A stretch of DNA of 64,000 nucleotides from Rhyacophila brunnea (Eukaryota; Arthropoda; Insecta; Trichoptera; Rhyacophilidae). The position numbers were made by a program, and so were the translations under genes. Shown one piece after another: positions 23,945-37,175 of this stretch. The stretch covers positions 2,790,001 through 2,854,000 of the forward strand of contig JAGYXB010001010.1 of NCBI GenBank assembly GCA_022495005.1, written 5' to 3'. The notes under the pieces were generated by a model, which saw only the letters and a list, made by a program, of their open reading frames with translations, was not told the origin of the DNA and did no database searches. Within the stretch, counting starts at the first letter, position 1. Every line of letters begins with the position of its first letter.

Positions 23945-24699
23945 AGAATTTAAGATAATGCTACAGGTAATAAATCAGTAATAATATCCATACCCTGACA
24001 TTTTATTATCGTTTACCTCTACAGGGTGACCGAAACGTATTAATATAAAAAATAAAATAACAATGTCCAAATTTTAATAACAAAATAAGTATCTACTGTT
24101 TTAAAAGAAACCATATAAGATTGGCATGTAATTTATAGCACACATAACTAGATAGCCGAGACTTTGTCCTGACAATATAATTATTTGATATTAACATCAA
24201 GCTGAAATGCTCAATTAAAAGGTACATGGGGTTATCCGTGTAGTGAACATGATTATTCCATCGTGAAGGGAAAACAATGAAAAGCATGCAGCAGCTCTTA
24301 GGCAATTTAGAATTAATCATAATATTTAAATTTGCTAGAAGAAACGTCTTTAATCCAGTGAATATCTACAAAACTAACGTCATTTTGAACACAATGGATG
24401 ATATAGTGTAAGTCAGCTAGTTTCTGTCAATGAATATTTAAAATCGCATCTGGGTATATATTAAATACAGTGACGTTCAAAGTGTCAATTTTTAGCATAT
24501 TCAATACGCTGCCACATTATAATCACAAATTCCAATTACCAACTACATTAGATTTTATGGTTTATTCTCCTTTAATTTTACACGACAAATGAAATCTAAA
24601 TCGTCTAAAACATGGGTCCAAGAAATTCCACAATTTGTTTAAAAACCTTTAAAATTATAATATAGGTACTCGTACTTTCAATTTTAATTACCGTCACTA
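23945..24699. other. Upstream region of lectin gene 2
   Basis: No gene is visible. The first 70 or so bases, including TTTATTATCGTTTACC, are conserved upstream of gene 3 (about 47810-47890) and may be regulatory; the remainder shows nothing I can name. Confidence 0.5.
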
Positions 24700-25430
24700 A
24701 CCATTGTTAATAAAAACATTAAAATAAATAACTACCTACTTATTAGATTTCCAGAAATCAATAATATTTTAAGAAACCTTATTGATATTATTGAGAATTA
24801 AACGATAATAGAAGAAGAAAGATTAGTTTGATGCTTTAATATAAAATGATGAATCAACTCTCTAAAATCGTAACACAAAGACACCAAGGGTCGCCGTGGA
24901 AAAGAGAGATCGCCTACCTACAAAAATCACAGTCAGACCAACAGAAGGACGCTACGAGTTATGCAGACGGGATCGCTGAAGATATCTAATAAATATAATA
25001 TTATAAATACGTTACTCGACAAGGGAGTATACAAGAACGAATAATTAATTATGAGATGTCCAATTAAAAATATGTTGAATATAACTTTACCTACTTTCTG
25101 AACACCTTATTTACAAATGTTTGTTAGTACGCATTTTAAGTAGCAATACGTTATTTTGTATTTGGCTAAGATAGATTTTTATTCCGAGAACATTTATTAA
25201 GTATTATCTTTCGTATAGCGCGACAATTATCAATGTTTATTTTCCGCAATACCCACTATGCCGTGATGATAATATTTACATAATGTTTTCTTTTTTACAT
25301 CAATTCAGACGGTAATACCATAATATACCTACTAAATATAATATACAGTCCATTTTATGAATTGTCAATAAAAACTACTTTCCTGTATAATTTTCATATT
25401 TGTTTCATCACTAGTTTTTTTTTACATCAT
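24700..25430. repeat. Upstream duplication block of gene 2 (pairs with 49610-50240)
   Basis: Shares long similar stretches with 49610-50240, for example CCAGAAATCAATAAT, TTGAGAATTAAACG and TTTTCATATTTGTTTCAT. The similarity stops near 25430 and 50240, marking the right edge of the segmental duplication. Confidence 0.7.
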
Positions 25431-25522
25431 CATCATCATCATTTTATCAGAAAAAATGTAGCATTAAATTTGTGTCCATCTTCCCTAAAATAAAACATAG
25501 CCTGAAAACACATACAATATAA

Positions 25523-26582
25523 CAGGGATGGCGAACCTTTTTGAGAAGTGGGTCAAATTTAGTTCATTATTTTGTTTAGTACTAGCTTGTGGGTTACTAA
25601 GTCACATATTTAAAAATATATCCATAGATTTTTTTTTATTAGAGAAAAAATATTTGTACCCCTCCGAATACTAAAAAACATAAAGAAATAATAATAGCAT
25701 TTGTTGATATAGGAATAATGAACAATTTAAGTACCATACTTCATTTACCGATTGTTTAAAATAGTTGTGTGGAATAAAATAAATAAACGCAGATTTATCA
25801 TTAAAGTCGCTTTACTAAACTTTGCCACTATTCACTTGGATACCAATTGATTAATTTAAGAATGTTCATTTAATCTAACGAATCCGGTCCTGAAATTTGA
25901 TAAAATTGTTTACATGGCAAATTACACACACTGTCGTTTTATTCTTTTCAACCACACCATATTTATCGAACCATTTTGTTTGATATGGTCTGGAACTTGT
26001 ATCGTTTGTTTTTATTTTTTTAACCGCCGACATAATACAGGGCTACAACTAAAAATATTTTTATTTAGAACACAATAATTTCAGAAGAAATTTCTTATTA
26101 ACGTACTTGATATACACACATAATATGTAGATGAGAAACTATAATAAAAAAAGATAATAATAATGTTGAATTATTAAACACTTCTAGACGCGTACGACAA
26201 GGCTGCCATTTAGTTTAGTACTGGTACATCTCCCCGTTCTATAATGCAACGAATATGTATGCGCGTCAAGTTTATGACTAACTGTTATGAGTCATACACG
26301 CTTCGCGACAAAAGGACGAAACACGACGTTCTACGACAATGCACCTCATACATAGGTGCAGTGATACAATAGAAAATTAGCTGGCCAATGTCCACATGGA
26401 AATATTTTTTTATAAGTTCGACATCACATATTATATAAGTACTTTATGTTTTTAATATTTTTGATTGTCTGTTCTCTCTTTTATGATATAAAATATAAGT
26501 TTATAAAAATTAGCGTGTGGGTCATTTAAAAAGCTTGCGTGGGTCAATTTCTGACCCGCGGGTCATAGGTTCGCCATCCCTG
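25523..26582. mobile_element. Non-autonomous hAT element (1,060 bp)
   Basis: Perfect 16-bp terminal inverted repeats CAGGGATGGCGAACCT and an exact 8-bp duplication CAATATAA (25515-25522 and 26583-26590). No open frame resembling a transposase remains. Confidence 0.87.
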
Positions 26583-27249
26583 CAATATAATATAACCAAT
26601 AGAAAAAAAAATACAACACCCAGCAGAATTCGAACTGGCACCCACTGGTATTCGCACTCATGTGCTCTGACAAATAAGCGATGTATATCCTATCTAATTG
26701 GGACGAGGTTTACTATTAATTTTTACAATTCTTACTGAAACGCTTTCAAAGTTTTTTAGTTTTTTTGGCTGTCGGTTTTTGTATTTTAAATCAAAGTATC
26801 GTACCTACATAACTACTTTAATTATTAACCGGTGTCAGGATCTCTCCAAAATTATGTTATAACGTACTTGCAATTGCTAATAATTAGATAACTATTTTTT
26901 AATTTAACGAATAATTCATAAGATTTAAGAATCTAATATTCTTTATTTAACATACACAATCTGAAAATACGTTGGAGAAATTAGATAAGTTTTTATGTAA
27001 TAATACATCATTAAGCATAAGAATTATATAGAAATGAGTAATAATATGCAATTATAAGATAATGATGCTTTGTATAATATATAATAATAATGGGAATTAT
27101 TATTATATCCATCATACATATTTTATAAATTTCAAACTATTGACTGAGAGTACGTACTTGTTGTAATTTTAATTTTAATTCGATTCGATGTAAGTTCTAT
27201 ACTATTCCATTTGAGTAATTATTAACTATAATTATAATTTATAAATGGA

Positions 27250-27600
27250 TATATTACATAATATATCAAAGTTATTTTATTGTAGATAACACATAACAGT
27301 AATTTAATACAAAATTACAATAATTTCTGTGTTCAATACGCCAATGAAATTTATACAATTTTTCAGAAAACATTAATGCAATCATATTTTGTTATTTCAA
27401 TTTGCATAATAATGATATATTATACTTCATATTATACCTAAATTAAACTTTCGTATAACGGGAAACCCCTGATTTTGAATAATAAAAATAAATGAAAATT
27501 TATTTGGATTAATAGCCACTTACTGTCAATCCAAAGTATTCTCAATGAATTTATCATTATTGAAAATGAAACATTGTCAACTAATAAAAAATATACAATC
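27250..27600. repeat. Dispersed repeat, copy 1
   Basis: Shares AAAACATTAATGCAATCATA, TTTCAATTTGCATAA and the later GGGAAACCCCTGATTTTGAA block with 27640-27985 and, less closely, 63495-63900. Function unknown. Confidence 0.6.
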
Positions 27601-27639
27601 ATACAGATAATGTTTACAAACAAATTTTCAATAGGTAGG

Positions 27640-27985
27640 TACCAAATAATTTATTGAAGATATTAAGAATAATTAAATACAAAATTCCAAGAACTTCTGT
27701 CCTCATCGATTAGTCAATGAAATTTATCTAAAACATTAATGCAATCATGTTTGGCACTTCAATTTGCATAAATTGAATAAATGCCTAACACTTATTTGAT
27801 ATTATAATATAAGTTAGGTATAAGGAATTCAACGAATAACAAGAATACATTTAGGTAATATCGATTATTATCAGCAAGTCAAAACATTTTTTTTGTGAAA
27901 AGGGAAACCCCTGATTTTGAATAATAAAAAATAAGTAAAGTCATTAAAATTAATAGCCAATCCAAATTCTCAAGACAGGAGAGAT
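27640..27985. repeat. Dispersed repeat, copy 2
   Basis: Second of two adjacent copies, sharing ATTTATTGAAGAT, ACAAAATTCCAAGAACTTCT and AACATTAATGCAATCAT with 63495-63900 and followed by GAGATATAAAAA. It is closer to the distant copy than to its neighbour. Confidence 0.6.
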
Positions 27986-28139
27986 ATAAAAAAAAACACT
28001 TAGGTACCTACGGAGCCAATTATATTTCTAAATACATTAAATTTAAGAAGACCAATAATCATCAATGTATACATTTACAATAATAATCATATCATTTGTA
28101 AGAAACTTAGTGCACACACGAATAATGATAAATGGTAGG

Positions 28140-30230
28140 TTAATAAATTTATTTATTTTAAAAAGACACGTTGAGTACATAACAAATTATTAATTCAGGA
28201 CGTTCACAACATGACATTTAGAATAAAAATTACAAGTAATCAGTTAGGAAAATCAGAAAAAACAAAGTGGAGGAAAAAAAGAAAGCAAAAATAGTTTTAT
28301 ACAAAAGAAATAAAATTTAAGAAAACAACAATGATTCAAAAAATACAAATTAAACAATAAAATAGAATTTAAAAACAGAATATATAATGGATCGCCAAAA
28401 ATATCTACATCTCTAGGGAGTGCATTGACCAACCGCACAGCCCTCGCTATTGGTGCCTGGTGAGCCTGACATGAGGAAACAGCTTTCACCCAAAATAGGT
28501 CATGGCTGCGACCACGCATGTAATTGACGGGTGTATAAAAATTTAAATTTTCTAGAATATCGGGATTGAAAATGATACCACGTGAGAGCAGGGAAAATGC
28601 TTTAAGAGCAGAAGTGACCTACGAGCTTCAAGAGAATGAAAGGCGAGCATGCCTTGAAGAAAGTTAGTCGGAAAAGACTCGTTTGAGAAGGTGTCAAAAG
28701 GAAAATAATTATAAACTTTAAAATAGAGATGACGAAGAAATTTTTCTGAACACGCTCTAAAACAAGCTTATAGGAAACTTCATAAGGACTCCAGATGATG
28801 GAGCCATACTCAAGAATACTCCGTACTTACGACACATAGAGTGTACGTAAAACAGTTGGATTCTTGAATGACTTGGCTTGTCTCATGACGAATCCTAGAA
28901 GCTTGCTCGCACGCAATGCCGTAGAAGTGATGTGCGAGCGAAATGATAAACGTGAGTCAAACAATATGCCAAGGTCTTTAATTTCTGATTGACGGTTCAG
29001 TAATCTATTTGACATATTGTAGTTGAAAATAATTGGAGATCTTGATTTTGAAAAGCTAATACACACACATTTATCAGTATTAAATTCGAGTTTATTTTTT
29101 CGCCCAAATTTCAATTGAGTTGAGATTATTTTGTAATATGTGACAATCTAATTCACTGTGAATTGACGCATATAATTTTAAATCGTCTGCAAAGAGTAAA
29201 AACTGGATTCCATTTATAACATTGACAATGTCATTGATGAATATAAGAAACATAATTGGACCAAGATTTGATCCTTGGGGAACACCTGAATAAGTTTGAA
29301 AGACGTCGGATCTACACCTTGCATACTCCACATATTGACAGCGATGCGAAAAGTAAGATTTGAAAAAGTTGATAAAATTTATAGATCCACCTACTGCACT
29401 TAATTTGTTAATGAGAATATCATGATCTACCCGATCAAAAGCCTTTGACATATCTGTATAAATTGCGTCCACTTGACAATTTACGTTCATCGAATGAGAT
29501 ATGTACTCAGTATACGTCATAAGGTTTGTAACTGTTGACCGAGCTCATCGAAATCCATGCTGAGCGTCAGTCAGTTGACCGTCTACATGTTTATAAATAT
29601 ACCTATGCAAAATAGACTCAAATAACTTAGCTGGTGCAGATAGAACAGCCACCAGGCGAAAATTTATTATTTCAGAGCGCGAGCCTTTTTTGTGCACCGG
29701 ACGAATACGGGTTAGGCTCCAACAATCTGGGAAGACAGAAGTACTTAGGCTGAGATTAAATAAATATAGTAGGGGGTCAGTTAACAGCTTATGACAGCCC
29801 TTTAAAATCCAAGGGGGATACCATCAGGACCTACTGAGGATTTTGGATATAGTCGAGAGAAAGCATACACCATGTCAGTCTCATCCAGAAGACCAATATC
29901 TAGTACCGGCCAGGAAGATGAAATACTATCCGGGTGAGGTGTGGGCAATATCGAAGGAGCTTTGGAATATACAGACATAAAATATTGAGCGAAACCGTTA
30001 GCAATGGACTGGGAGCCACTCAAAACACTCCCCTCCAGAGACATAGATGATAATTGAGCAGAAGAGTCGCGCGTACTTCTAACGTAATTCCAAAATGATT
30101 TAGGATCTGACGCTAACTTCCCCCCGATACCATCAATGTATGACTTATACGTATTGACGAAAAATATTATGTTAAGAGTTCTTTAAAAGCTACAAGCCGG
30201 TGAATTTGCAATCTGCTTGTAAAGTCGCCC
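28140..30230 (-). pseudogene. Jockey/CR1-like LINE, 5'-truncated and degenerate
   Basis: Reading on the minus strand, successive frames give reverse-transcriptase segments in order: SSVGPDGIPLGF (about 29,810), YTDMSKAFDRVDHDIL and YSGVPQGSNLGP then LLFADDLKLY (29520-29092), LEFNTDKC and DLGILFDSRLSFRSH (29114-28827), and a C-terminal RGRSHDLFWVKAV tail (28519 downward). YADD-type catalysis appears as FADD. Stops and frameshifts separate the pieces and the endonuclease half is missing, so it is inactive. The 3' end is an A/T-rich tail near 28150. Clade assignment rests on motif style and is tentative. Confidence 0.78.
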
Positions 30231-30314
30231 AGTGTCATCATCATCATAGCAAACAAGCAGATTGTAAACAATCTAACCGAAAAAAGTTGTAACCCGGGCT
30301 ACTATACTCGCTAC

Positions 30315-31422
30315 TAGGGATTCCAATCCCGGACTATTTTCGATACCTATGAATCCCGGGATTGGTAAACATAATACCAAAGCTTTCTGGATTGATTTTT
30401 TTTATCATTTTTTATGGAAAATAAAATAAAAACGAAGATATAACAGAAAAAAATACTTTTAATAACATATAACTACATTAGAAATAAACTGAGTTTGAAT
30501 GAAGTTTGATTTATTACCCATGTGTTTTCAATTCATTTTATTTTTTCACATAAATTATTAAAAATGAGATAGATTGGAAAAAACAATGCTTGGCATTTTT
30601 AACAAAGTGATTCCACCATAATCTCATACGTTTTACGACAGTTTAATATTTGTCAGACTAATTAGCTTTATGAAGCGGAAAGGCCAGACACCATGATTTA
30701 CTTTACTATCTTTAATCTCGCTAACCCATTCATTAAGTCTTTACTATCATAAACAGCAATCTCATATAATAAATGTAAACTCCACACACAATATTGATTC
30801 TACGAAATTTTATAAATGAAAAAGTTTAGGTTTGTAAATAGTTAAACATAGATTAAAAATTTCACATACCTAATATGTACAATTCTGGTAACATCCGTGA
30901 TATGAATTTGAGAAATAGAATAAATAAATCGATAAACATTTAGTTAGACGTTTCTACCAGAAAATGCTATTCTGGAGATCCACTGGTCACAGGGGGAATC
31001 ACTGGATAATAAATAACTTGGTATTAGGTACTTCGGGCAGATTATTCAGAATAATGTCTTAATTACTTAAATCTTAAATTTTTTTATATTGTATTTATTG
31101 TCAATACAATATGTTATTATTTATTTTAATTGAACTTCTATTTGTATTTGTTATCTTTTCATAAATAAATAAAACCGTTATTTATATTACAATATTATTT
31201 ACTGACCAAGATTGAACGTACACACTATAAATAATAATTATCTTAAATAGTATAAAGTTAATTATACTTACTTAATTTATTTTTGACCGATTTTATTAAT
31301 TTTTTTTGTATATAGGTATAAAAAAATTATATAAACTATCGAAAAAATGTCAATCCCGGGATCGTCAAATTGTAATTCCGAAATCCCGGGATCAAAAATT
31401 TAGCTCGGGATTTGATTCCCTA
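30315..31422. mobile_element. Non-autonomous hAT element (1,108 bp)
   Basis: Ends TAGGGATTCCAATCCCGGAC and, inverted, TAGGGAATCAAATCCCGAGC, with 8-bp flanks CTCGCTAC (30307-30314) and TTCGCTAC (31423-31430), one mismatch. Several ATCCCGGGAT palindromes lie near both ends. No transposase. Confidence 0.82.
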
Positions 31423-31430
31423 TTCGCTAC

Positions 31431-32090
31431 TCGCTGGAGTGTGGGCGATCTTCGTCTGCGCAGTAGAGCGTTAGTAGCGAATATGCCGGTAAAAAAACGA
31501 ACTACTCAATACGTCCTGTAAAATAGTACACAAACATAACTGTTTCAACTCGCTAGCTTGTTGGCTTCTGAGCGAGTGGAAAGTTTTGTGTGTCATCATC
31601 ACAATCGTTCTAACTGACTCGCCCGCTTTTAAACTCGCCGACTAGCAGCTTGTTAAGTAGCTCAATGTCATCGACGCTTTAGTGTAAATTGCTGTAAGAT
31701 TGTAAAGTTTGTGTCAGTTAATAATGTCCCATTGAAACGAACGAAATCAGTCACAGTATGTCTATTGTAAACATAAGGCGGCTATCGGCGGTAGTTTATC
31801 ATATTTATGTATTGATAAGGTTAATTTTTACAATAAACTGTCAAAAAGTGCTATGTTTTACCAATCCCTCTCTTGGCTATGTTAACTTTTAGAGCGAGAT
31901 AGACAGTTTTAACAGTTTAGACGGCTAACTTATTGTATCAATTATAATATGTACATCAATACGTCATAATTATGATAAACTACAGTCGATATCCGCTTTG
32001 TGTAAAGAATAGACCCAGTGATGACTATTGAACTATGTGGATACTTACATAATATTGAATTTTATTTTGGTTAATCAATCTTATAACTAA
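31431..32090. other. Intergenic DNA
   Basis: No gene or clear repeat beyond scattered CTCGC/GCGAG-rich words near 31440-31640, which may belong to the older element into which the hAT inserted. Confidence 0.4.
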
Positions 32091-33050
32091 CCAGCTGAAG
32101 TACCCGGTTTCGCACAGGGTCGCGTCTTCTGGAGTCTTATATTTATCTGAGATATTTAAAAAATAATAAGAGGAAATTATTTTTTTAATATTAAAATATC
32201 TGTGTAATACAATAGGTATGGCAATATTAAAATAATTCTAATAGGAGTAAGGTCAAACAAAAGAACACTAAAATAAAATCGAATCCAAAATATGCAAACG
32301 ATATTAATGTTATTAATATGTAGTAAAAAAAATCAAAATTTAATGAAAAAATTAAACAACAAACTTTGTATTTTATATAATACTTACTTTTTAGAAACCT
32401 TTGCGGGCGTGCGCACGACAACTGGTCAAAATTTCATCGCAATCGGATGAATGGTATAAGAACGCATACGAATAGAAGAAGATAAAATAGAAGAAAAAGA
32501 ATAAGAAGATGGTTGTATTAATTTAGAAACCTTTGGGGGCGTGCGTACAACAACTGGTCAAAATTTCATCGCAATTGGATGAATGGTATAAGAACACATA
32601 CAAATAGAAGAAGATAGAATAGTAGAAAAAGAAGAAAAAAATGGTTATATCTATTTAGAAACCTTTGCGGGCGTGAGCACAACACTTTTGATCAAAATTT
32701 CATTGTAATCGTATGAATTGTATAAGAACGCATACGAATAGAAGAATATATAATATAAGAAGAAGAAGAAGGTGGTTGTACTAATTCAGAAACCTTCGCG
32801 GGTGTTGGCACAATTACTGACGAAAGTTCTATTGCAATCGGATGAATGGAATAGGAACGCATAAGAATAAAAGAATATAGAATAGAAGAAGAAGAAGAAG
32901 ATGGTGGTACTAATTCAGAAACCTTTGCGGGTGTTACCACAACAACTGACGATGGTTTCATTGCAATCGGATGAATGGTATAGGAACCATACGAATAAAA
33001 GAAGATACGATGAAGAAGAAGATGGTTTTTCTAATTTAGAAAACTTACTA
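32091..33050 (-). mobile_element. Helitron-like fragment with internal minisatellite
   Basis: On the minus strand the segment ends GTACTTCAGCTGG then T, with a GC-rich imperfect hairpin before it, as in Helitron 3' ends. Inside, 32396-33050 holds about five 125-130 bp units containing CATTCATCCGATTGCGATGA and a (TTC)n tract. The same unit occurs inverted at 49190-49500. The 5' end is not found. Confidence 0.5.
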
Positions 33051-35234
33051 AAACTAAACTTACTTACTTACTAAGTATTTTATTGTTTGATTTAATTATG
33101 CTTTCTGTGGCCGTCTGTTATTGGGACTATAAATAAATTTATAATATAACTAATATTGTATTCATCTATCATTGATCTTGTTGGATGACTTAAATACATA
33201 ATATATACGTAGACGAAGACGTATCAATGTACCCCACATTGATATGATTTTTTTTCGTACCATCATATTATTATCTCCCTAAATATTAATATGTTTACTA
33301 ATGTGTTTCAAGTTTCAACCATTTTTTTCTTAAAAGTATTGAGTATGATTGTTCATACGCGATTTTATGAAAAATCAGCATAGTAATTTTATAAATCAAT
33401 TTTAAACAATATTATCCGGTGCCGAGGCACATTGATACAATAATTATAGGGGCAGATTGATACACCTAGTATAATTTGTTTTTACAAGGTTATAATTATG
33501 ATAATTGTTGGGATCAGTGACTAATGTAAATGAAACAAATATTTTACATAGATGAATAACTAAATAATATATTTTAATACTTTGAAAAATATATTTATTA
33601 CATTAATACTGCTTGTATTCCGGGTTACAAATTCTTCTCATCAATATTCGTTCTCTCTTTTTTTATGTAAGTTGAACGATCGTCATACAAAAAAAAAACA
33701 GATATTGGCCACTGGCGTTAGTAATATAATATTGTATTAATAAATTATATCTGTGATGTATTAGGGTACATTGATACGTATCAATGTACCCCGCTTTTTA
33801 TTGCATCAGTGTGCCCCGGCATGCCACCTTATTTAAAAAATATATTTATTCACTCTGCAAAAATATAATTTGCTAGCTTGTATCTCAAATATTTGTTACG
33901 TAAATGTATGAACTTATCAAAAAACTATTAACGTGTAAAAACAAACATTTGCGAGAGAAAATAAAACTTTTAACATCACCAAAGACATATATATCTATGT
34001 TACAATGGCGCTGTTATTTGGTGGCAGTTAGATTTAAAACTTTTATTGTAAACTTAGTACCAGTATTTGCTTATACCTATAGTTAAAAATTTCAACCTGA
34101 TAGCAAAGCCAAAACTCGATTTATAGCATGTGAATCAATGTACCCCTTCACATCCTACACTATTAATTATTTTGGACAAAACTGTAGTCATAGATAATAA
34201 TATTATGCATAAAAGAAATGGAAGGTATTGCATATATTATTTTGATAGACGGGGCTGAGGTCATTTGACCGTCACGGCCTATAAAGTCCATACAAAAAAT
34301 CCTAATTTCTACACAATATTCGTATAAATACAATAGTTGAAGACAGATGCCGCTGTTGCATATTTTTTAAACTTTGATATGAATTCTAAATTCAATACGT
34401 GAAGTTATTGACGACAGATGATGCTGTTTATTTTTTTTAACTTTATAATGTCTTTAATCTATTTTTCTTAGAAGGTAGGCGTTAAATAATCGCCTAGTAT
34501 GGAGCCTTCGCCACTGCTATGGACCATCGAAGTTAATATTATATTGGCCTTCATCACGAAGGTTTCGGTAAAGGCAGACGAGGTGAATTGCTTTGATGTC
34601 GAGTCAGCCAACCGCGTAAATTGCTCGAATTTTACAAAAATGTCAACAATAATAAATCGTCATCATCATGCATTCAAAACATCAAAGATAAATTGAACTT
34701 CATTTGACTGTTTTGTCTTTTCATACACAAATATGTCACAAAGACTATCGAGAAGTAGGTAACTAACTTTGTGAGAATATGGAGAACTTGAAGACGGGAT
34801 GATTGACCCCGTTGCCGACTCAAGTAGAAAGCCGACTAGTCTGACTTTGACAGCTGATGAATAACAGGAATGTATATTATTTATAAATAACACTGATAGT
34901 TAATATATTTGATTTGAGATTTTTTTTATAATTCAATTTGAAACGAGAAAGGACGAATCAATATTTCAAGCAATCTGAGATCTGATTTTCACTGCTGAAC
35001 AGTGGACCACTCGTTGCTTGTGCAAATAGATATGCTCAGGCTTTATTAGTACGACGATCGATCACTGGACTCTTGAGGACGATCAACAGTATCATGGAGG
35101 GTACCCATCTGACACTCCTGGCGAGATCTGAGGACGTACCTTACAGGTAGACGGTTTGCCTACAAAATAGCACTCAAGACTTAGCAGTCTAGGTTTCCAG
35201 CATCCACTATTGGGCAACAACAGATGTTTTTTTA
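33051..35234. other. Intergenic DNA with TATCAATGTACCCC repeats
   Basis: No gene. Between 33222 and 34146 the word TATCAATGTACCCC or a near match occurs about six times in both orientations, and two copies form a perfect 28-bp palindrome at 33764-33791. The rest shows nothing I can name. Confidence 0.5.
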
Positions 35235-35242
35235 TGTGTCCT

Positions 35243-35491
35243 CAGGGCTCGAAATGGACCGGAACGCACCGGAGCGCCGTTCCGGTTCATAAAATCCACA
35301 AAATTATCGCTCCGTCTCGTGGAAATATTAATTTGACCGTCTGAGTTAGATATTTAATATTAATAAAAAATAACACACTTATTTTTATAAATCACATTTA
35401 CAATAATTAATGTAGTATAGTATGATATAGTTGATATTTTCGTAAAATTATCGAGCGCTCCGGTTCGTAAAATTTTCCATTTCGACCGCTG
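35243..35491. mobile_element. Short hAT MITE (249 bp)
   Basis: Ends CAGGGCTCGAAATGG and, inverted, CAGCGGTCGAAATGG, with an exact 8-bp duplication TGTGTCCT (35235-35242 and 35492-35499). Confidence 0.87.
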
Positions 35492-35499
35492 TGTGTCCT

Positions 35500-36159
35500 G
35501 CATGCTGCATATGAGACAGCTAGAACCAATACCTTGGGTAAGCCACACCGGCTACAGTACCGTCACGGCCAAGCTACGCGGTAATTCGTATTACGCATTA
35601 AATATATGATACGAGTATTATGGGGACATGTGATTTTCAGTGGTAAAAAAACGATGGCATTCGGTACCAACCTGTAGTGAGACTTTTAAGGCGATGTCTT
35701 TACTAAACCTTTCTTCCAGAGGCACCTAACGGAAAAATACAATGCTTGCAATTTGAGACATTTTTTGATAATTTACAATGTCACCTATATTGATTAATAA
35801 ATATGTATCTGAAAACATTAAAAAGAATAATATTTTTTTATTTTAAGTCAAAGATAATGTGAATTTGGTGCAGGATCCCATGTTATTATTACATATTATT
35901 TTATAGTCATATTTATTATTAAAATGTAATTTATTAAGTTTTCTATTTTTCAGTGTATAGATTTTTGACCAATTCATAATTTTAATATTTTTTTATATTT
36001 ATGAACACACCATACATATCCACGTTTAGAGAAGTTACGCGCGACTGTCGCTAGTCGCCTATATGTGAGGTCTTCATATGCAACATCGGTACGACTTTCC
36101 TAAGAGGTTTGATTTATGACTGTGCGGCAGACGAGGCGAGCTTAGATGTGAGAGCCAGC
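35500..36159. other. Intergenic DNA
   Basis: No gene or recognised repeat. The sequence just before 36160 is not shared with the other copy, marking the left edge of the duplicated block around gene 3. Confidence 0.4.
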
Positions 36160-37175
36160 TTAAGTAGAAATACAATATTTTCATAGGTATTTGGCTAAAA
36201 TAGTGTTTTATTCCGAGAACATAATATTATCTTTCGTACTGCGCGACGATCAAAAACATATTTATTTTTCGAAACACTCGCTATGAGATAATGATAATAT
36301 TTACATTAGGTTTTTATTTTTAAATTAAACCATTACTCTATAATCTAACATAATATTATATAGGAGGCCTTATTGTCAGATAAAATATCGGTTGAAGGAT
36401 TGCGCTCGGACTGTATTATTTGGAGAATTAGGAATAAAGGCCATCTCCCCCGGTGCCTTTCCGTTCATGAGTCTTTTCATATCCGATTTGATTTCGGCGT
36501 GCATCGACGGGCAGTTGGAAAACGTCAATTAAAAGGTTTGTTTTACCTCAGCAACTTAAAGTATTGTTCAATTGTCAGATGTAATGCTGTATTTTGGATA
36601 GGTAAATAAATGTCATGAAAAAAGACATAGTTTTACTTAACATTTGACTTTCTATTTTAGTGCATAGTTCATAATATTACTGCATATCGAAATACTGTCT
36701 CTTGAATACAAAAGAATTGATTAAAAGTTGAAATTTATTATTGTTTAACGGCAAACTAGCAAAAAAAATCTTGCAAAAGGCGAAACAAATATTAATTCAA
36801 TATCAAAATAATGCAGCATAAAGTTTCATCCATTATAGTCATACAACGACATTAATTATTGTTTTAAATTAACGAATTAATTATACATAATATTAATTCA
36901 CGTGAATATTAGTTTTTAATTACAGATTAATTAAAAAAAACTACTAAATAATAATATGTAGTTAATTACTACAAGTTACGCACTCCTAAGCTTTTAATTA
37001 TTAAAGTACATTAAACTATTTTTTATACAGCGCAATCACTCTTTGGTTTTTCCCCTACGATAATAAAAGTAGTGGATATTAATTTATCGTAAAGTTTAAT
37101 TTTTCAAAAGGGTAGTGTTCATTATTATACTAAATACACTGATGCTATACATGGGATGATTCTAATTTCTAATTA
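36160..37175. repeat. Downstream duplication block of lectin gene 3
   Basis: Matches 7845-8068 joined directly to 14863-16496. It therefore preserves the sequence as it was before the Helitron pair and the hAT at 15164-15806 inserted on the other copy. The join is at ACTCTATAATCTAACATAAT (about 36338-36357). Confidence 0.75.

Larger units (their letters stand above)
26591..28139. other. Intergenic DNA with a SINE-like fragment and a duplicated segment
   Basis: 26625-26690 reads, on the minus strand, as a tRNA-like SINE head with a B-box AGTTCGAATTC. 26660-26900 is loosely similar to bases 1-240 of the window. 27250-27600 and 27640-27985 are two diverged copies of one segment whose third copy is at 63495-63900. 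No gene. Confidence 0.5.

Noticed and set aside
34499..34696. 65-codon plus-strand frame in intergenic DNA
   Set aside because: No domain, no splice partners and no similar frame elsewhere in the window.
25430..36160. Idea that a fourth lectin gene was lost between genes 2 and 3
   Set aside because: No exon remnant is visible, and the lectin flank at 36160 is explained as the edge of the gene 2/gene 3 segmental duplication.
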